Source: Anniella stebbinsi
Lineage: Eukaryota > Chordata > Lepidosauria > Squamata > Anniellidae
Assembly: GCA_029215795.1 (NCBI GenBank)
Contig: JARDYH010000002.1
Location: forward strand, 294,655,973 to 294,719,972
DNA length: 64,000 bases
Direction of reading: 5' to 3'
Positions 1 to 11,011 of the stretch are shown piece by piece. The first letter of the stretch is position 1, and every line of letters starts with the position of its first letter. The position numbers and the translations under genes were made by a program. A model generated the notes under the pieces. That model was not told where the DNA came from and did no database searches. It saw only the letters and a list, made by a program, of their open reading frames with translations.

Positions 1-440
1 TTGAAATGGGTCAAGATAATCTGTATCTTCCAAGAACATCTGCAATTGCCCAGCCATCACCCTATCAAGTGCCTTGCCCAGAAAAGAGGCATTAGCGATT
101 GGGCAGTAGTTGGTACAAACCTCTGGACCCAGGAAGGGCTTTTTCAGGAGTGAATGTACCACCGTCTCCTTCAAGGTGGGGGGCACCACTCCATCATGCA
201 GAGATGCATTCACCACTGCCTGCATCCACTCAGCCAATCCCTCCTTGCTAGCTCGAATAAGTCAAGATGGGCAAAGGTCAACAGAACAGAGAATAGGCCA
301 AACAACTACAAGGGTCTTGTCTACATCCTCAGGCCTCAAAACCTGAAATTGATCTCATACAGCTGAACCAGACAGTGCGTTATTATTGGGATACTTTTGA
401 GTCTACCTATGCTGCCAATGCTCTGGAGCACCGACCTGAG
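1..440 (-). mobile_element. L2-clade LINE fragment, reverse transcriptase N-terminal part, decayed
   Basis: Read on the minus strand, bases 1 to about 250 give peptide stretches such as LEDTDYLDPFQ and FLGKALDRVMAGQLQ. These align with DDTDFLDPFQ and FLGKVIERAVAFQLQ in the better preserved LINE copies at 6443-7938 and 46228-47848. This is the region just before and at the start of the RT domain. No frame stays open through it, and both ends are truncated (the left end by the window edge). It belongs to a different subfamily from the other copies because the nucleotide match is weak. The upstream limit near 440 is approximate. Confidence 0.7.
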
Positions 441-457
441 GAAATAAGGGTGCACAC

Positions 458-777
458 TAGGGTGACCAGATAAAATCCAAGTCAGGGCTCATGTAACTTT
501 AACAGTTGTAGAGAAAAGGGAATTTCAGCCAGTGTCATTTGTATGCAATTAGTTCCTGGTGAAATTCCCTCTTCATCACGACAGTTAAAGGTGCAGGTAC
601 TATACTAGAGTGACCATATACAAAAGAAGGCAGGGCCCCTGCAACTTTAACTGTTGTGATGAAGAGGGAATTTCACTAGGAACTAATTGCATACAAATGA
701 CACTGGCTGAAATTCCCTTTTCTCTACAACTGTTAAAGTTACAGGAGCCCTGACTTGGACTTTATCTGGTCACCCTA
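458..777. mobile_element. Non-autonomous palindromic hAT element, family A, copy 1
   Basis: The element starts TAGGGTGACC and ends GGTCACCCTA. It is flanked by an exact 8-bp duplication GTGCACAC at 450-457 and 778-785, which is diagnostic of hAT-type integration. The two halves are inverted copies of each other, so the whole 320 bp folds on itself around about 600-640. It has no coding capacity. Copies with the same structure lie at 9789, 10751, 15910, 16328 and 27549. Confidence 0.9.
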
Positions 778-826
778 GTGCACACTATTCTGGTCTTGTA
801 TTTAACGAACTTGTACTTTATTTTAC
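778..826. repeat. Flank of hAT copy 1, duplicated in inverted orientation at 2237-2281
   Basis: The 3' target duplication and the next roughly 45 bases reappear as reverse complement at 2237-2281. There they are again followed by the hAT terminus. The shared junction shows that this is a duplicated segment and not two independent insertions. Confidence 0.8.
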
Positions 827-1915
827 ATGATCTTCCCCCACACTTCCTTGCAAAAAATCGTCTAGACACCCCATCTGCCACTTTCCCCCCCATTAACCTA
901 GTGATTGCTAGTTACATTGTGTAAGCCTTGGTTTCTGTTAGAGCAAAATAATCAGCACTAGAGGTGGGACACAGTTGGATACTACTCATAGGTTAATTGA
1001 ACTTAAGTCCCAATGAAATAAATGGGACATATTAGCCTCGATTTAAGTCCCATTGATTTCAATGGGTACTAAGTTAAATTTGGTCTCGATCCAACCCCCT
1101 AATCCCCATTTAGTTAGATCCCTAATCCTCATTTAGTTTGAGATATTGCAGAAAAAATACTTGCATTTCAGGTATCTTTCTTTATGCCTTTGACAGAGAA
1201 AGATTGCAGTCTGTGGCGTGTCTGTTGAAAAGCCTTCATTAGATTGCCATTAGTTGCTAATAATACATCATAATTATTCTTACAGGATTTAGCTCATCTG
1301 GTTTTTCTTCCACCTGCCTTGCAGTGATAACCTCTAAAGAACACTCTGAAGGGCTGTCAGGCTCTCTTTCAAAACTTTTGCTCTAGCTGAATTTTCTAAG
1401 CAATTCATTGTCTACAAAAGATTTGTGGGAGTATAAAGATATGGACTTTATATTTTGCAATTTACATTCCTTTATGACAGTAGTTGGAATTTGGAAGACT
1501 TACATTTATTTCCATTATTTTCAGCAAAGAATATTCTATTTATTAGTATCCACCTTGCTTGCACTCAGCTGCACGAAATCTACCAGCTTATAGATACGGA
1601 ATTTGCCAGTCATAGTTATAATGTGCGTGTATGTGTGCATGCGTGTGCGTGCGTGTAAATCTATCTAAATAAAGAAATTCAAACAGGAATCATTAGTCAA
1701 TTACCATAATATATATCAAACAAGGAACAAATCAAAAGAATCTATAGTGTGTGCGTGTGCGTGTGTGTGTGTATGTACATATATCAATGATATAAAAAAC
1801 CTGTTGGTTTAACATCAGAGTTAAGGCTATCCCATTTTTGCTGGTCCCAGGCACTCCATCTTCCCCATCTGGATTTGGGCCTGGAAGGCCAAGAAAAAGT
1901 GTGGGTATAAGTTGG
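827..1915. other. Unassigned sequence with two TG-type microsatellites
   Basis: I see no gene or recognisable element here. Imperfect TG/CG-rich dinucleotide tracts occur at about 1621-1657 and 1746-1772. The rest is ordinary AT-rich sequence with short frames only. Confidence 0.6.
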
Positions 1916-2344
1916 AGCATCATCAGATGAGCGTTTTATTGCACACTCGTTACTCCCTACTTACAGATGTTCGCGGGTCCCGCCTCCCATGCATCTCCCA
2001 CTCCTTCGTGCTTTTTTTCTGTCACAAAATAGAACCCTTTAAATACGATTTTTGAAAAAACGAAATGTGCCAACATTTCCTGCTGTGTGCAGGAAAAGTG
2101 GCACGATAAACAGGGCCACTGAATGGGCCATGTGGTCACTGTTTACTTCCTCTTTCTTCCCCTATGTGAAGAAAGAGGAAGTATTGTGGGACAGAAGCGG
2201 GGGGAAAGCGACAGTAAGGAAACTGTCAGTAAGGAAAATAAAGTACAAGTTCGTTAAATACAAGACCAGAATAGCGTGCACTAGGGTGACCAGATAAAAT
2301 CCAGGTCAGGGCTCATGTAACTTTCCCTCTCGTCTGGTGATGCT
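1916..2344. mobile_element. MITE family C, copy 1 (AGCATCA termini)
   Basis: The ends AGCATCATCAGATGAG and, inverted, AGCATCACCAGACGAG form a 16-bp imperfect terminal inverted repeat. The interior, including a hairpin CTTCCTCTTTCTTC / GAAGAAAGAGGAAG at about 2148-2182, recurs at 50048-50330 and 51062-51385. The 2237-2325 part is foreign: it is an inverted copy of the hAT junction at 735-826. I could not define a target duplication. The superfamily is unknown. Confidence 0.65.
2237..2325. repeat. Inverted duplicate of the 735-826 transposon-flank junction
   Basis: Bases 2237-2281 match the reverse complement of 778-826. Bases 2282-2325 match the reverse complement of the right end of hAT copy 1. 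The hAT sequence stops abruptly after about 44 bases. Confidence 0.8.
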
Positions 2345-3098
2345 TTTCCAAGCAAGCACAATTTACGACATTGTATAACATCATCCTGATCCTGGGGCAC
2401 ATCTGTTAAGCCTTAGCTTCCAATTTCCTTGCTCCTTGAGAGTTTGAGTCAACAGGAGATAGCCTTAATATGTGTCTTAAACTGACAGGTTTATATCATT
2501 GAATTTCCCTGGTCTTTGAAAAGGAAATTTCTTTGCAAGGTATTTGCTTTTAAATTTACCACTCTGGGCACTCTATGGTTTGAAAAGCAGGGTACAAAAT
2601 GCCATTTAATTGTGTGTGTCAAGGGGAACTGGGACCTTTGCAGGACTCCCCATTGGGCATCACTGTGGAAAACAAGGGGGGATTTTAAGCCAGTGTCCCT
2701 CCATGGAATATCTCTCAGCTGATTTTTGGAGAAGCACTTTGCAGTACACAGGCATAGGTCTCTCCTATTTAAGGAATTCCCAGCTTAGGACAAGGCAGGC
2801 TGCTTCTCTCAAAACTTGGTGATGTGTTCTTGGGGGCAAATGAAGTTAGAATGCCCAACTTGCTGTGTTTCTCACAACAATCTTCCCAAAGGTGAAAAAG
2901 AAGAGTTAAATATGTGCAAATCTCCCAAAGGTGGAACCCCCTCCCCCCCAATAAATGTGTGCAAATCTCCCAAAGTTGAAAAAAACCCTTTAAAGTTGTG
3001 CAAATCTCCCTTCAGGTGAAATAAAATGGGTCTGCTATCTATGGAGGTGACGAAGTGGAGGAGAAAATTGACTAGTGTCATTTCAAGATGCAACAGAG
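2345..3098. other. Unassigned, with a short CAAATCTCCC tandem motif
   Basis: I recognise no gene. At about 2878-3018 a phrase built on GTGCAAATCTCCCAAAG recurs three or four times with spacing of about 45-50 bases, which is a small degenerate tandem repeat. Confidence 0.5.
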
Positions 3099-5388
3099 TA
3101 GGGGTGTGCACGGACCCCCCGGATCGGATCGGGACCCGGATCGGGACCTCCAATTTTGTCCCGGACCGGTTCGGACAAAATCGGAGGCCCCCCGGACCGG
3201 ATCGAGTCCGATCCCGACCCAAAAATCGTACATTTTTGGATCGGCCGCCATTTTTTTCCCCATAGACTTGCATTGCAATGCAAGTCTATGAGGAAAAAAT
3301 GGCGGCGGGTGGGTAAGGGGGGGCCTAACTCCCTCCCCCCCCCGGGGCCGTCCGCTGTGGACGGCCCCGGCAGGTAAACCCCCTCCCCCGCGCTCCCTAC
3401 CCCCCCTGAGGCCGCCTGCTTCCATCCGCTGGCGCCCGCGGGCGCCAGCGGATAGAAGCGGACGGCTCCGGGGGGGGGTAAGCCCCCTTCCCCGCCACTT
3501 ACCTTCTCGGCACGTCCGGCGCCGGCGGCTACTACCAGCGGGCTCCGCGGCCTACTCTCGAGTAGCGCGCCGGGTGATGACATCACCCGGCGCGCCACCC
3601 TGGAGCAGGCCGCGGAGCCTGCTGGTAGTAGTAGGCGCCGGCGCCGGACGGGAGCCGCCGGGCCGGGCAGGTAAGGGCCCCCCTCCCCCCTCCCCCCTCC
3701 GCGCGCCCCCTCCTCCCCTCCACGCACCCCCTCCTTACCTTTCCGGCCCGGCGGCTCCCGTCCGGCGCCGGCGCCTACTACTTCCAGCAGGCTCCGCGGC
3801 CTGCTCTAGAGTAGCGCGCCGGGTGATGACATCACCCGGCGCGCCATCCTAGAGCAGGCCGCGGAGCCTGCTGGGAGTAGTAGGCGCCGGCGCCGGACGG
3901 GAGCCGCCGGGCCGGAAAGGTAAGGGCCCCCCTCCCCCCTCCGCGCGCCCCCTCCTCCCCTCCACACACCCCCTCCTTACCTTTCCGGCCCGGCGGCTCC
4001 CGTCCGGCGCCGGCGCCTACTACTTCCAGCAGGCTCCGCGGCCTGCTCTAGAGTAGCGCGCCGGGTGATGACATCACCCGGCGCGCCATCCTAGAGCAGG
4101 CCGCGGAGCCTGCTGGGAATAGTAGGCGCCGGCGCCGGACGGGAGCCGCCGGGCCGGAAAGGTAAGGGCCCCCCTCCCCCCTCCGCGCGCCCCCTCCTCC
4201 CCTCCACGCACCCCCTCCTTACCTTTCTGGCCCGGCGGCTCCCGTCCGGCGCCGGCGCCTACTACTTCCAGCAGGCTCCGCGGCCTGCTCTAGAGTAGCG
4301 CGCCGGGTGATGACATCACCCGGCGCGCCATCCTAGAGCAGGCCGCGGAGCCTGCTGGGAGTAGTAGGCGCCGGCGCCGGACGGGAGCCGCCGGGCCGGA
4401 AAGGTAAGGGCCCCCCTCCCCCCTCCGCGCGCCCCCTCCTCCCCTCCACGCACCCCCTCCTTACCTTTCCGGCCCGGCGGCTCCCGTCCGGCGCCGGCGC
4501 CTACTACTTCCAGCAGGCTCCGCGGCCTGCTCTAGAGTAGCGCGCTGGGTGATGACATCACCCGGCGCGCCATCCTAGAGCAGGCCGCGGAGCCTGCTGG
4601 GAATAGTAGGCGCCGGCGCCGGACGGGAGCCGCCGGGCCGGAAAGGTAAGGGCCCCCCTCCCCCCTCCGCGCGCCCCCTCCTCCCCTCCACGCACCCCCT
4701 CCTTACCTTTCCGGCCCGGCGGCTCCCGTCCGGCGCCGGCGCCTACTACTTCCAGCAGGCTCCGCGGCCTGCTCTAGAGTAGCGCGCCGGGTGATGACAT
4801 CACCCGGCGCGCCATCCTAGAGCAGGCCGCGGAGCCTGCTGGGAATAGTAGGCGCCGGCGCCGGACGGGAGCCGCCGGGCCGGAAAGGTAAGGGCCCCCC
4901 TCCCCCCTCCGCGCGCCCCCTCCTCCCCTCCACGCACCCCCTCCTTACCTTCCCGGCCCGGTGGCTCCCGTCCGGCGCCGGCGCCTACTACTACCAGCAG
5001 GCTCCGCGGCCTGCTCTAGAGTAGCGCGCCGGGTGATGACATCACCCGGCGCGCCACCCTAGAGCAGGCCGCGGAGCCTGCTAGTAGTAGTAGGCGCCGG
5101 CGCCGGACGGGAGCCACCGGGCCGAGAAGGTAAGTGCCCCCCTCCTCCCCCCCCCGCTGTCCACTTTCATCGGCGGGCGCCCGCTGGCGCCCGCCAATGG
5201 AAGCGGCGGTGGGCGCCAGTGGGCGCCCGCCGATCCGCCGATCCGCCGAACCGGTTCGGAGCTTTTTCGGACCGGTTCGGATTGGATCGGCCGATCCAGC
5301 TGCGGGATCGGAAATCGGATAATTTATCCGATTTCCCACTGGACCGGACTCGGATCGTGGATCGGGTCCGATCCAGTGCACATCCCTA
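3099..5388. mobile_element. GC-rich hAT element, family B, with internal palindromic array
   Basis: The termini TAGGGGTGTGCACGGA and, at the right end, GTGCACATCCCTA are flanked by the exact 8-bp duplication CAACAGAG at 3091-3098 and 5389-5396. Subterminal regions are rich in GGATCGGATC-type repeats in opposite orientations. Most of the 2.29 kb is a 242-bp tandem repeat array (separate entry). Long open frames on both strands reflect the GC richness and lack of stops. They show no domain and are not called as genes. A shorter relative is at 41882-42677. Confidence 0.9.
3430..5130. repeat. 242-bp GC-rich palindromic tandem array inside hAT-B
   Basis: The phrase GGTAAGGGCCC recurs near 3671, 3920, 4162, 4404, 4646 and 4888, and a variant near 5130, so the period is 242 bp (249 for the first full unit). 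Each unit is an inverted repeat centred on GGGTGATGACATCACCC, with arms running through GCGCGCC, a CCGCGGAGCCTGCTG segment, GGCGCCGGCGCC and a CCGGGCCGG segment. Seven palindrome centres are present. Units differ by only a few bases, so the amplification is recent or homogenised. Confidence 0.92.
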
Positions 5389-5732
5389 CAACAGAGAGGG
5401 GATATAGTTAGTGAGGTTGCGTGGAGCGACTGAGCTTTTCACTGCTCTTGTCAGGTGGCTCTTTCTGTTAAGCCACGCACATGGCATCATCCTAGGATCA
5501 CATGTAACAAGGCACTCTGAAAATAAGCCACCCTGGACAACCCAATAACAAGCCATAGGTTCTCAAACCTAGGAATGGTTGAACTCATCCGGGTCCAACT
5601 TGTTTGACACTTGCCCCCTGCCGCTGTTCACTCCAGCTTGTGTGCTACATGAGTTTCTTTGTCCACTTGATGAACATCCAATGAGCACATAGCAACCATC
5701 CGCCCCATCTGGATTCCCCATTGTTGTGCATA

Positions 5733-5877
5733 ATGGAGGGTCTGGAAATGACATAATTCCTCCTGCTGCGTAAATAGTGGCTGTAAAGCAGTGCTTGCGT
5801 CTTTATTCAAGCATAACTGGGGCCTTTATGAATGCCATTTATGGAGTGGGAGGAATTATGTAATTTCCAGAGCCTCC
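5733..5877. repeat. Foldback repeat, arms about 40 bp
   Basis: The left arm near 5733-5775 (GGAGGGTCTGGAAATGACAT and on) is inverted at about 5836-5877 (ending CCAGAGCCTCC). The arms differ at a few positions. It is probably the core of a degenerate MITE whose outer ends I cannot define. Confidence 0.6.
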
Positions 5878-6442
5878 GTTGTCATCCACCCTGAGGAAAC
5901 CATGCCAGGTTCGGATGTCATGAGAAATGACCCTGAAACAAACAAGGCCGATAACCCACCATGGGTTGTTGTGTCATACAAACCAGGTCACAGCATATAT
6001 TGATTGCTTATGGGTCAGCTGATATTTGAAGCCTCAAATGGTGCAGACAGAGGCTTGGGTGAAAGGATTCTATTTCATGTTCCATTTGTAGAGGATCATG
6101 CTTCCAATGGGATTATGTTAAAATCTGCTTCAGTCCTTGATCAGTGGTGTGGTGGTAAATTCTGAAGTGCAGGACCTCATCATGAGAGTCCCATAGCTGT
6201 GCCAAACATTGCAGGCTGCTGTATTTACCCATATCAACAAACCAGGTCTAGCAGTTTTCATTTCCATCATGAGCAGGTGTTTGAAAAATGAATAGGTCTT
6301 AAAATTAGGGATGTTCAGATTGTATTTAATTTGTTCCTCATGAGTTCAGTGGATTGGGTGGAGCTTTAAAGTCCATTGTTTGCAGAGTCACAAATTCGGA
6401 TCTCTCCCTCCCTCCCCCCCATACCACACAGAGACTTATGTA
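5878..6442. other. Unassigned sequence
   Basis: I see no gene, RNA gene or repeat boundary here. A CCACCATGGGTTGTTGTG phrase near 5957 is of a kind seen in MITE ends, but no partner end could be fixed. Confidence 0.4.
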
Positions 6443-7938
6443 AATTATTATTATTATTATTATTATTATTATTTATGTATTTTATTTCTAACTTGCCTCT
6501 CCATCCAGATCGAGGTGGGGAACAACAATAAATATAAATACAAGAATCATAAAATAGATAAACATTAAAACAAATAAAAACAAATACATTATTAAAAACA
6601 TCTTAAAATTCAACTGGGTAGGTCTGCCGGAAGAGAACAGTCTTTATGGCTCTCTTAAATTCCAGAAGTCTGCTAATTTGTCGAATCTCCTCTGGCAGGC
6701 CATTCCACAGTCTGGGAGTGGCAGAAGAGAAGGTCCTCTGGGTAACACTCGTCAGCCTAGTTCTGTCTGATTGGAATAAATTCTTCCCAGAGGACCTGAG
6801 TGTGTGGGGCGGATTACATGGGAGGAGGCGATCCTGCAGGTAACCTGGACCCAACCATGTAGGGCTTTAAAGGTAATAACCAACACTTTATACTTCGCCC
6901 GGAAACTAATTGGCAGCCAGTAGAGTGATTTTAAGATTGGTGATATGCGGTCACCCCTAGGTGTACCGGTGACCAACCTGGCTGCCGTATTTTGAACTAG
7001 TTGAAGTTTCCGGACTAGGCACAAAGGTAGCCCTATGTACAGCGCATTGCAGAAGTCGAGCCTTGAAGTTACCAGCTTGTGCACTACCGTCTTTAGGTCT
7101 TCCAACTCTAGGAAGGGGTGCAGCTGGTGTATCAGTCGAAGCTGATAGCAGGCACTCCTGGCCGTCGCATCTATCTGAGCTGTCACTTAGAGCGACGGAT
7201 CCAGGAGTACTGCGAACACAGTCTTTCGGGGGGGGGGGGAGTGTAACCCCATCCAGAACTGGTTGACACACCTCCAAACCCAGGTTGTGGCCTTTGACAG
7301 CAAGCACCTCCGTCTTGTCTGGATTCAACTTCAGTTCGTTTTTCCTCATCCAGCCCATTACCACCTCCAAGCATTCATTCAGAGGAGACACACTATCCTT
7401 AGCTGACGATGTTGTCGAAGGCATAGAGAAATATATTTGGGTGTCATCAGTGTACTGACAGCACCCCGCCCCATGCCTCCGGATGATCTCTCCCAGCGGT
7501 TTCATGTAGATGTTAAACAGCATTGGGGAAAGGATGGCACCTTGTGGTACACCACATAGCAGCTCCTTCTTTGAAGAGCAGCTATACCCAAGCATCACCA
7601 TCTGGAACCTGCCTGAGAGATAGGAACGGAACCACAGAAGCACAGTGCCTCCAATTCCCAATCCCCCCAGGCGATCCAGAAGGATACCATGGTCGAAGGT
7701 ATCGAAAGCTGCTGAAAGGTCCAGGAGTACCAATAGGGACACACTCCCCCTGTCAATACTCAGGCGTAGATCATCCACTAAGGTGACCATAGCGGTCTCA
7801 ACTCCGTATCCTGCCCTGAAGCCGGTTTGAAATGGGTCTAGAAAATCTGTATCATCCAAAACTGCTTAGAGTTGAAAGGCAACCACCCTCTTGATCACTT
7901 TGCCCAAAAATGGAAGATTTGATACCAGCCTATAGTTA
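6443..7938 (-). mobile_element. L2-clade LINE, 5'-truncated, with partial RT frame
   Basis: On the minus strand the element runs from the RT domain to a 3' tail that ends in an ATT microsatellite at 6447-6472. The 7859-6957 frame (300 codons) shows RT palm motifs: LLVLLDLSAAFDTFDH (motif A), GVPQGAILSPMLFNIY (motif B) with PLGEIIRRHG, and YTDD (motif C). The C-terminal part continues in other frames (TSRLDFCNALYIGLPL, then TFSSATPRLWNGLPEEIR). The product would be a retrotransposon reverse transcriptase acting on its own RNA, but frameshifts and the missing endonuclease make this copy dead. The PLG-IIRRHG and APRLWN signatures favour L2 over CR1. Confidence 0.9.
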
Positions 7939-9788
7939 TTAAGCAAGTTACAAATTTGTAACGATTTACAGAATTTTTATTTGTGGATTGTGTAACGTTC
8001 TTCATCTAGCTTGCAGTTTTGCCTACAAATTTACTTATGTAAATTAATTTTGGATTTATTTTAAACCCGCATGTCCACAGAATTCACTTGATATGAAGAT
8101 GCTGGCCCAGCGTGAAATCTGCGGACAGGCTTACAAGATATCTGGATTCATTTTGGATTGCTTTACCATCCTGAGACTTAATTGCCTGTTCCAGACCAAC
8201 CCAATCTAAAATACTTTGTATTACACAAGGGAATATATTCTTGGTGGGGAAATTAATTTCCCCCCAGCCACTGTGAGGATTGCAGTTGAGCTCAGAGGGA
8301 AAAGGGAATTCTGAGGGCGGGGTGCAGGTGACATCAGCTTCCCTGCCAATCAAAAAGTGCTGGTAATGAGTCTCTGTAAACATGGGCTCCATTACACCAC
8401 CTTCCCTGATGGCAAAGGGTGTGGTGCTCTCCCAAGGACCAAGGCTGAGACCTTTAGTACCTGAAAGCGAAAATGCATTGACTTCCAGGAACCTTCAGTA
8501 GAAATTGGGTCACTGTATCACCCACACAAGTTAAATATATTTACTGGGAGGGTCAAATATCAGTCAATAATGAAATAAACCCTTCTCACATAGTTCAACT
8601 GGGCCTAGATTTCAATATATTAAAATGAAAGAAATAACACATGCCATCATCCTCCAGTGAGTTAAAATTATGCATCACTTTTTGGCTTAGCAGGCTCTCT
8701 AACAGAAGAACAGGATTAAAGAGGTCAGTAAAACAAACAGGTGGCAGAGTAGGAATGGGAACGGAAACACAAGTAGTGAGATATTTTGGTACTTTTCACA
8801 GCCAATAGCCTAGTATATTTCATAGCTAGTAAGTAGCCATAATGATTGTAATCACAGCTCACCACCTGCTTACCATTTATTTTTGAAAAAACATGTTTTA
8901 TTACATATTAATCTGCAATTAAATCGTAGTATGCTTCTAATCACTGTTAATTCTACTGTTGCTTATAGTTAGAGGCTATATCATGGGGCTTTTTTGTTGT
9001 ACTTCGTATACACAAGATCATATTTGTGTTAATTCATTCAGAAAAAAACCCCATATCACATCCTAGTTCTGCATTCACAGTTACTAACATCTATGATGAC
9101 TTGATGGCTGCAGTATCAAGTGATATGTTTTCTATGTGCATGAGCCTTCAGAGGACACAGACCTGATTTGCATGGGTTGCGTGCTGTGTGTGCTGCAGTC
9201 CCTTTAAATATGCAAACTCTGATCAGTCTTATCATAGGTTGCTCCATGATATGCAAACCCAGGCACTATGGGTTATTCGTGGATTAAACAACCCAAAGTC
9301 AACCTAAAAATTATTTTTTTTAAAAAAAACTCAAAGTGCCCAGGTTTGCCCAGCATGGAGAAACCTTATAAAAAATGAACAATAATAAGAACATTTCCAA
9401 TGTATTAGGTAGGCTATACTGGAGACCTGCAATCCAATGTGGAGAGATGGCTTGAATTTCCTTGTGTTGCAAATAGAGCTTTTGTGCTCTGTTTTCCTCC
9501 TGGACCTTAGTCATACCTCTGTATATTCCCATCAGTTATCTTTATACTCGTATATTTCATGGCAATTCTTCCTATCCAGTCTCCATCTGTATTCTAACCC
9601 TGAGTTTGGTCTGGATCCTACTTTCATGGGTTTACTCTATCCTCTAGTCTAGAGGTGGGCAATGCATGGCTCATGGGCCACATGAAGCCCCTAGGCCTTT
9701 TGTGCAGCCTCCATGGACTACCAACTGCTGCCACATTTGCCATGGTGGGGAAAAGGAGCACCTTTGCTTTAAAACAAGGCATATTGGG
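7939..9788. other. Unassigned sequence
   Basis: This is AT-rich sequence with no supported gene. A phrase AGAGGTGGGCAA near 9652 recurs near 24866 and, inverted, near 32735. It probably marks the end of another dispersed transposon family whose limits I could not set. Confidence 0.4.
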
Positions 9789-10651
9789 TAGGGTGACCAC
9801 ATGAAAAGGAGGACAGGGCTCTTGTATCTTTAACAGTTGTAAAGAAAAGGGAATTTCAGCAGGTGTTATTTGTATGCATGTAGCACCTAGTGAAATTCCC
9901 TCTTCATCACAGTTAAAGCTGCAGGAACTCTGCCCTCTTTTGTAACTAGGGGGCGTCTATATGAGGGGAAAGCCACAGAGTGGCTCCACAGTGGTGCGGT
10001 GTTGTTTATATAATGCAGAAGCCATTGCGGAGCCATCCCAGGGCTTTCCCCTAAAGATCCAAAACAAAGAAGTCGAAGACTTGCCCTGACTTTTTCCAAT
10101 GCAGTGAGACAACGATGGTGCATCAATATCTGTTGTTGCTCCAGAGTCACGGTGGGAGGCATAGTCGAGCAGATGACAACCTCTGATTGGTTGTCATCTG
10201 CCTGGACAGGGGGGAGGGGGCTAGAATGCCTCCACGCTTCTATGGTGTGGGAAGATGAAAGGAAAAGATTTTTAAAAGCTACAAAATGATTTAAAAAACA
10301 CATGGAGGGGTGTGCGGATGCACAGTTTCACCTGTGTGGTGATGCACAGTTGTGCAGTGGTGCATGGGCATGGCGAGGGTTCCTCTAGTGCAAACCCCGT
10401 GCTTACTCCTTAGCGCGGGGACAACCCACATGAGCACAAACGTGGAGATTTGGGGGCTTGCAGCGCCAATGCGTCATCGTGAAGACAGCCTCATGGTCAC
10501 TCTAGAGAGTTCCTGCAGCTTTAACTGATGTGATGAAGAGGGAATTTCACCAGGTGCTGCATGCATACAAATGACACCTGCTGAAATTCCCTTTTCTATA
10601 CAACTCTTAAAGATACAGGAGGCCTGTCCTCCTTTCCATATGGTCACCCTA
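9789..10651. mobile_element. hAT family A copy interrupted by a nested insertion
   Basis: The left half (TAGGGTGACC onward) runs to about 9949. The inverted right half runs from about 10490 and ends TGGTCACCCTA at 10651. In intact copies these halves are contiguous, so about 540 bp (9950-10489) is inserted at the palindrome centre. No matching 8-bp flanks are visible, so the outer ends may have been rearranged. Confidence 0.75.
9950..10489. mobile_element. Putative MITE nested in hAT-A
   Basis: The insert begins GGGGGCGTCTATATGA and ends TCGTGAAGACAGCCTC. Inverted, these share about 11 of 16 positions, which resembles the GGCCCTGTCTACACC-type termini at 28797. The exact borders and target duplication are uncertain. 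Confidence 0.45.
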
Positions 10652-10750
10652 AGTGCACAAATTGTTTGGAAGCAGAATTCTGCTCACTGAAACTGCCTGG
10701 TAGCACAATTTTGAATCCAAATAAGCTGCGCACTGCCTGCATGCCTTGTG

Positions 10751-11011
10751 TAGAGTGACCATATGAAAAAGAGGACAGGGCTCCTGTATATTTAATTGCT
10801 GTATAGAAAAGGGAATTTCAGCAGGTGTCATTTGTATGCATGCAGCACCTGGTGAAATTCCCTCTTCATCACAACAGTTAAGCTTGGGAACTATACTAGA
10901 GTGACCAGACACAGGTGCTGCTTGCATATTAATGACACCTGCTGAAATTCACTTCTATATACAACTGTTAAAGATACGGAGCCCAGACCTCCTTTTCATA
11001 TTGTCACTCTA
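10751..11011. mobile_element. hAT family A, shortened copy
   Basis: The copy begins TAGAGTGACC and ends with TTGTCACTCTA. The flanking octamers GCCTTGTG and GCCTTGGG match at 7 of 8. At 261 bp it is shorter than the usual 320 bp, having lost part of the centre. Confidence 0.8.

Noticed and set aside
3430..5130. CRISPR array
   Set aside because: The units are 242-bp contiguous palindromes without unique spacers, in a vertebrate transposon.
3083..5381. Open frames of 78-214 codons on both strands in the GC-rich region
   Set aside because: They lie in a palindromic tandem array with few possible stop codons. Frames repeat with the unit and overlap on opposite strands, and no domain is visible.
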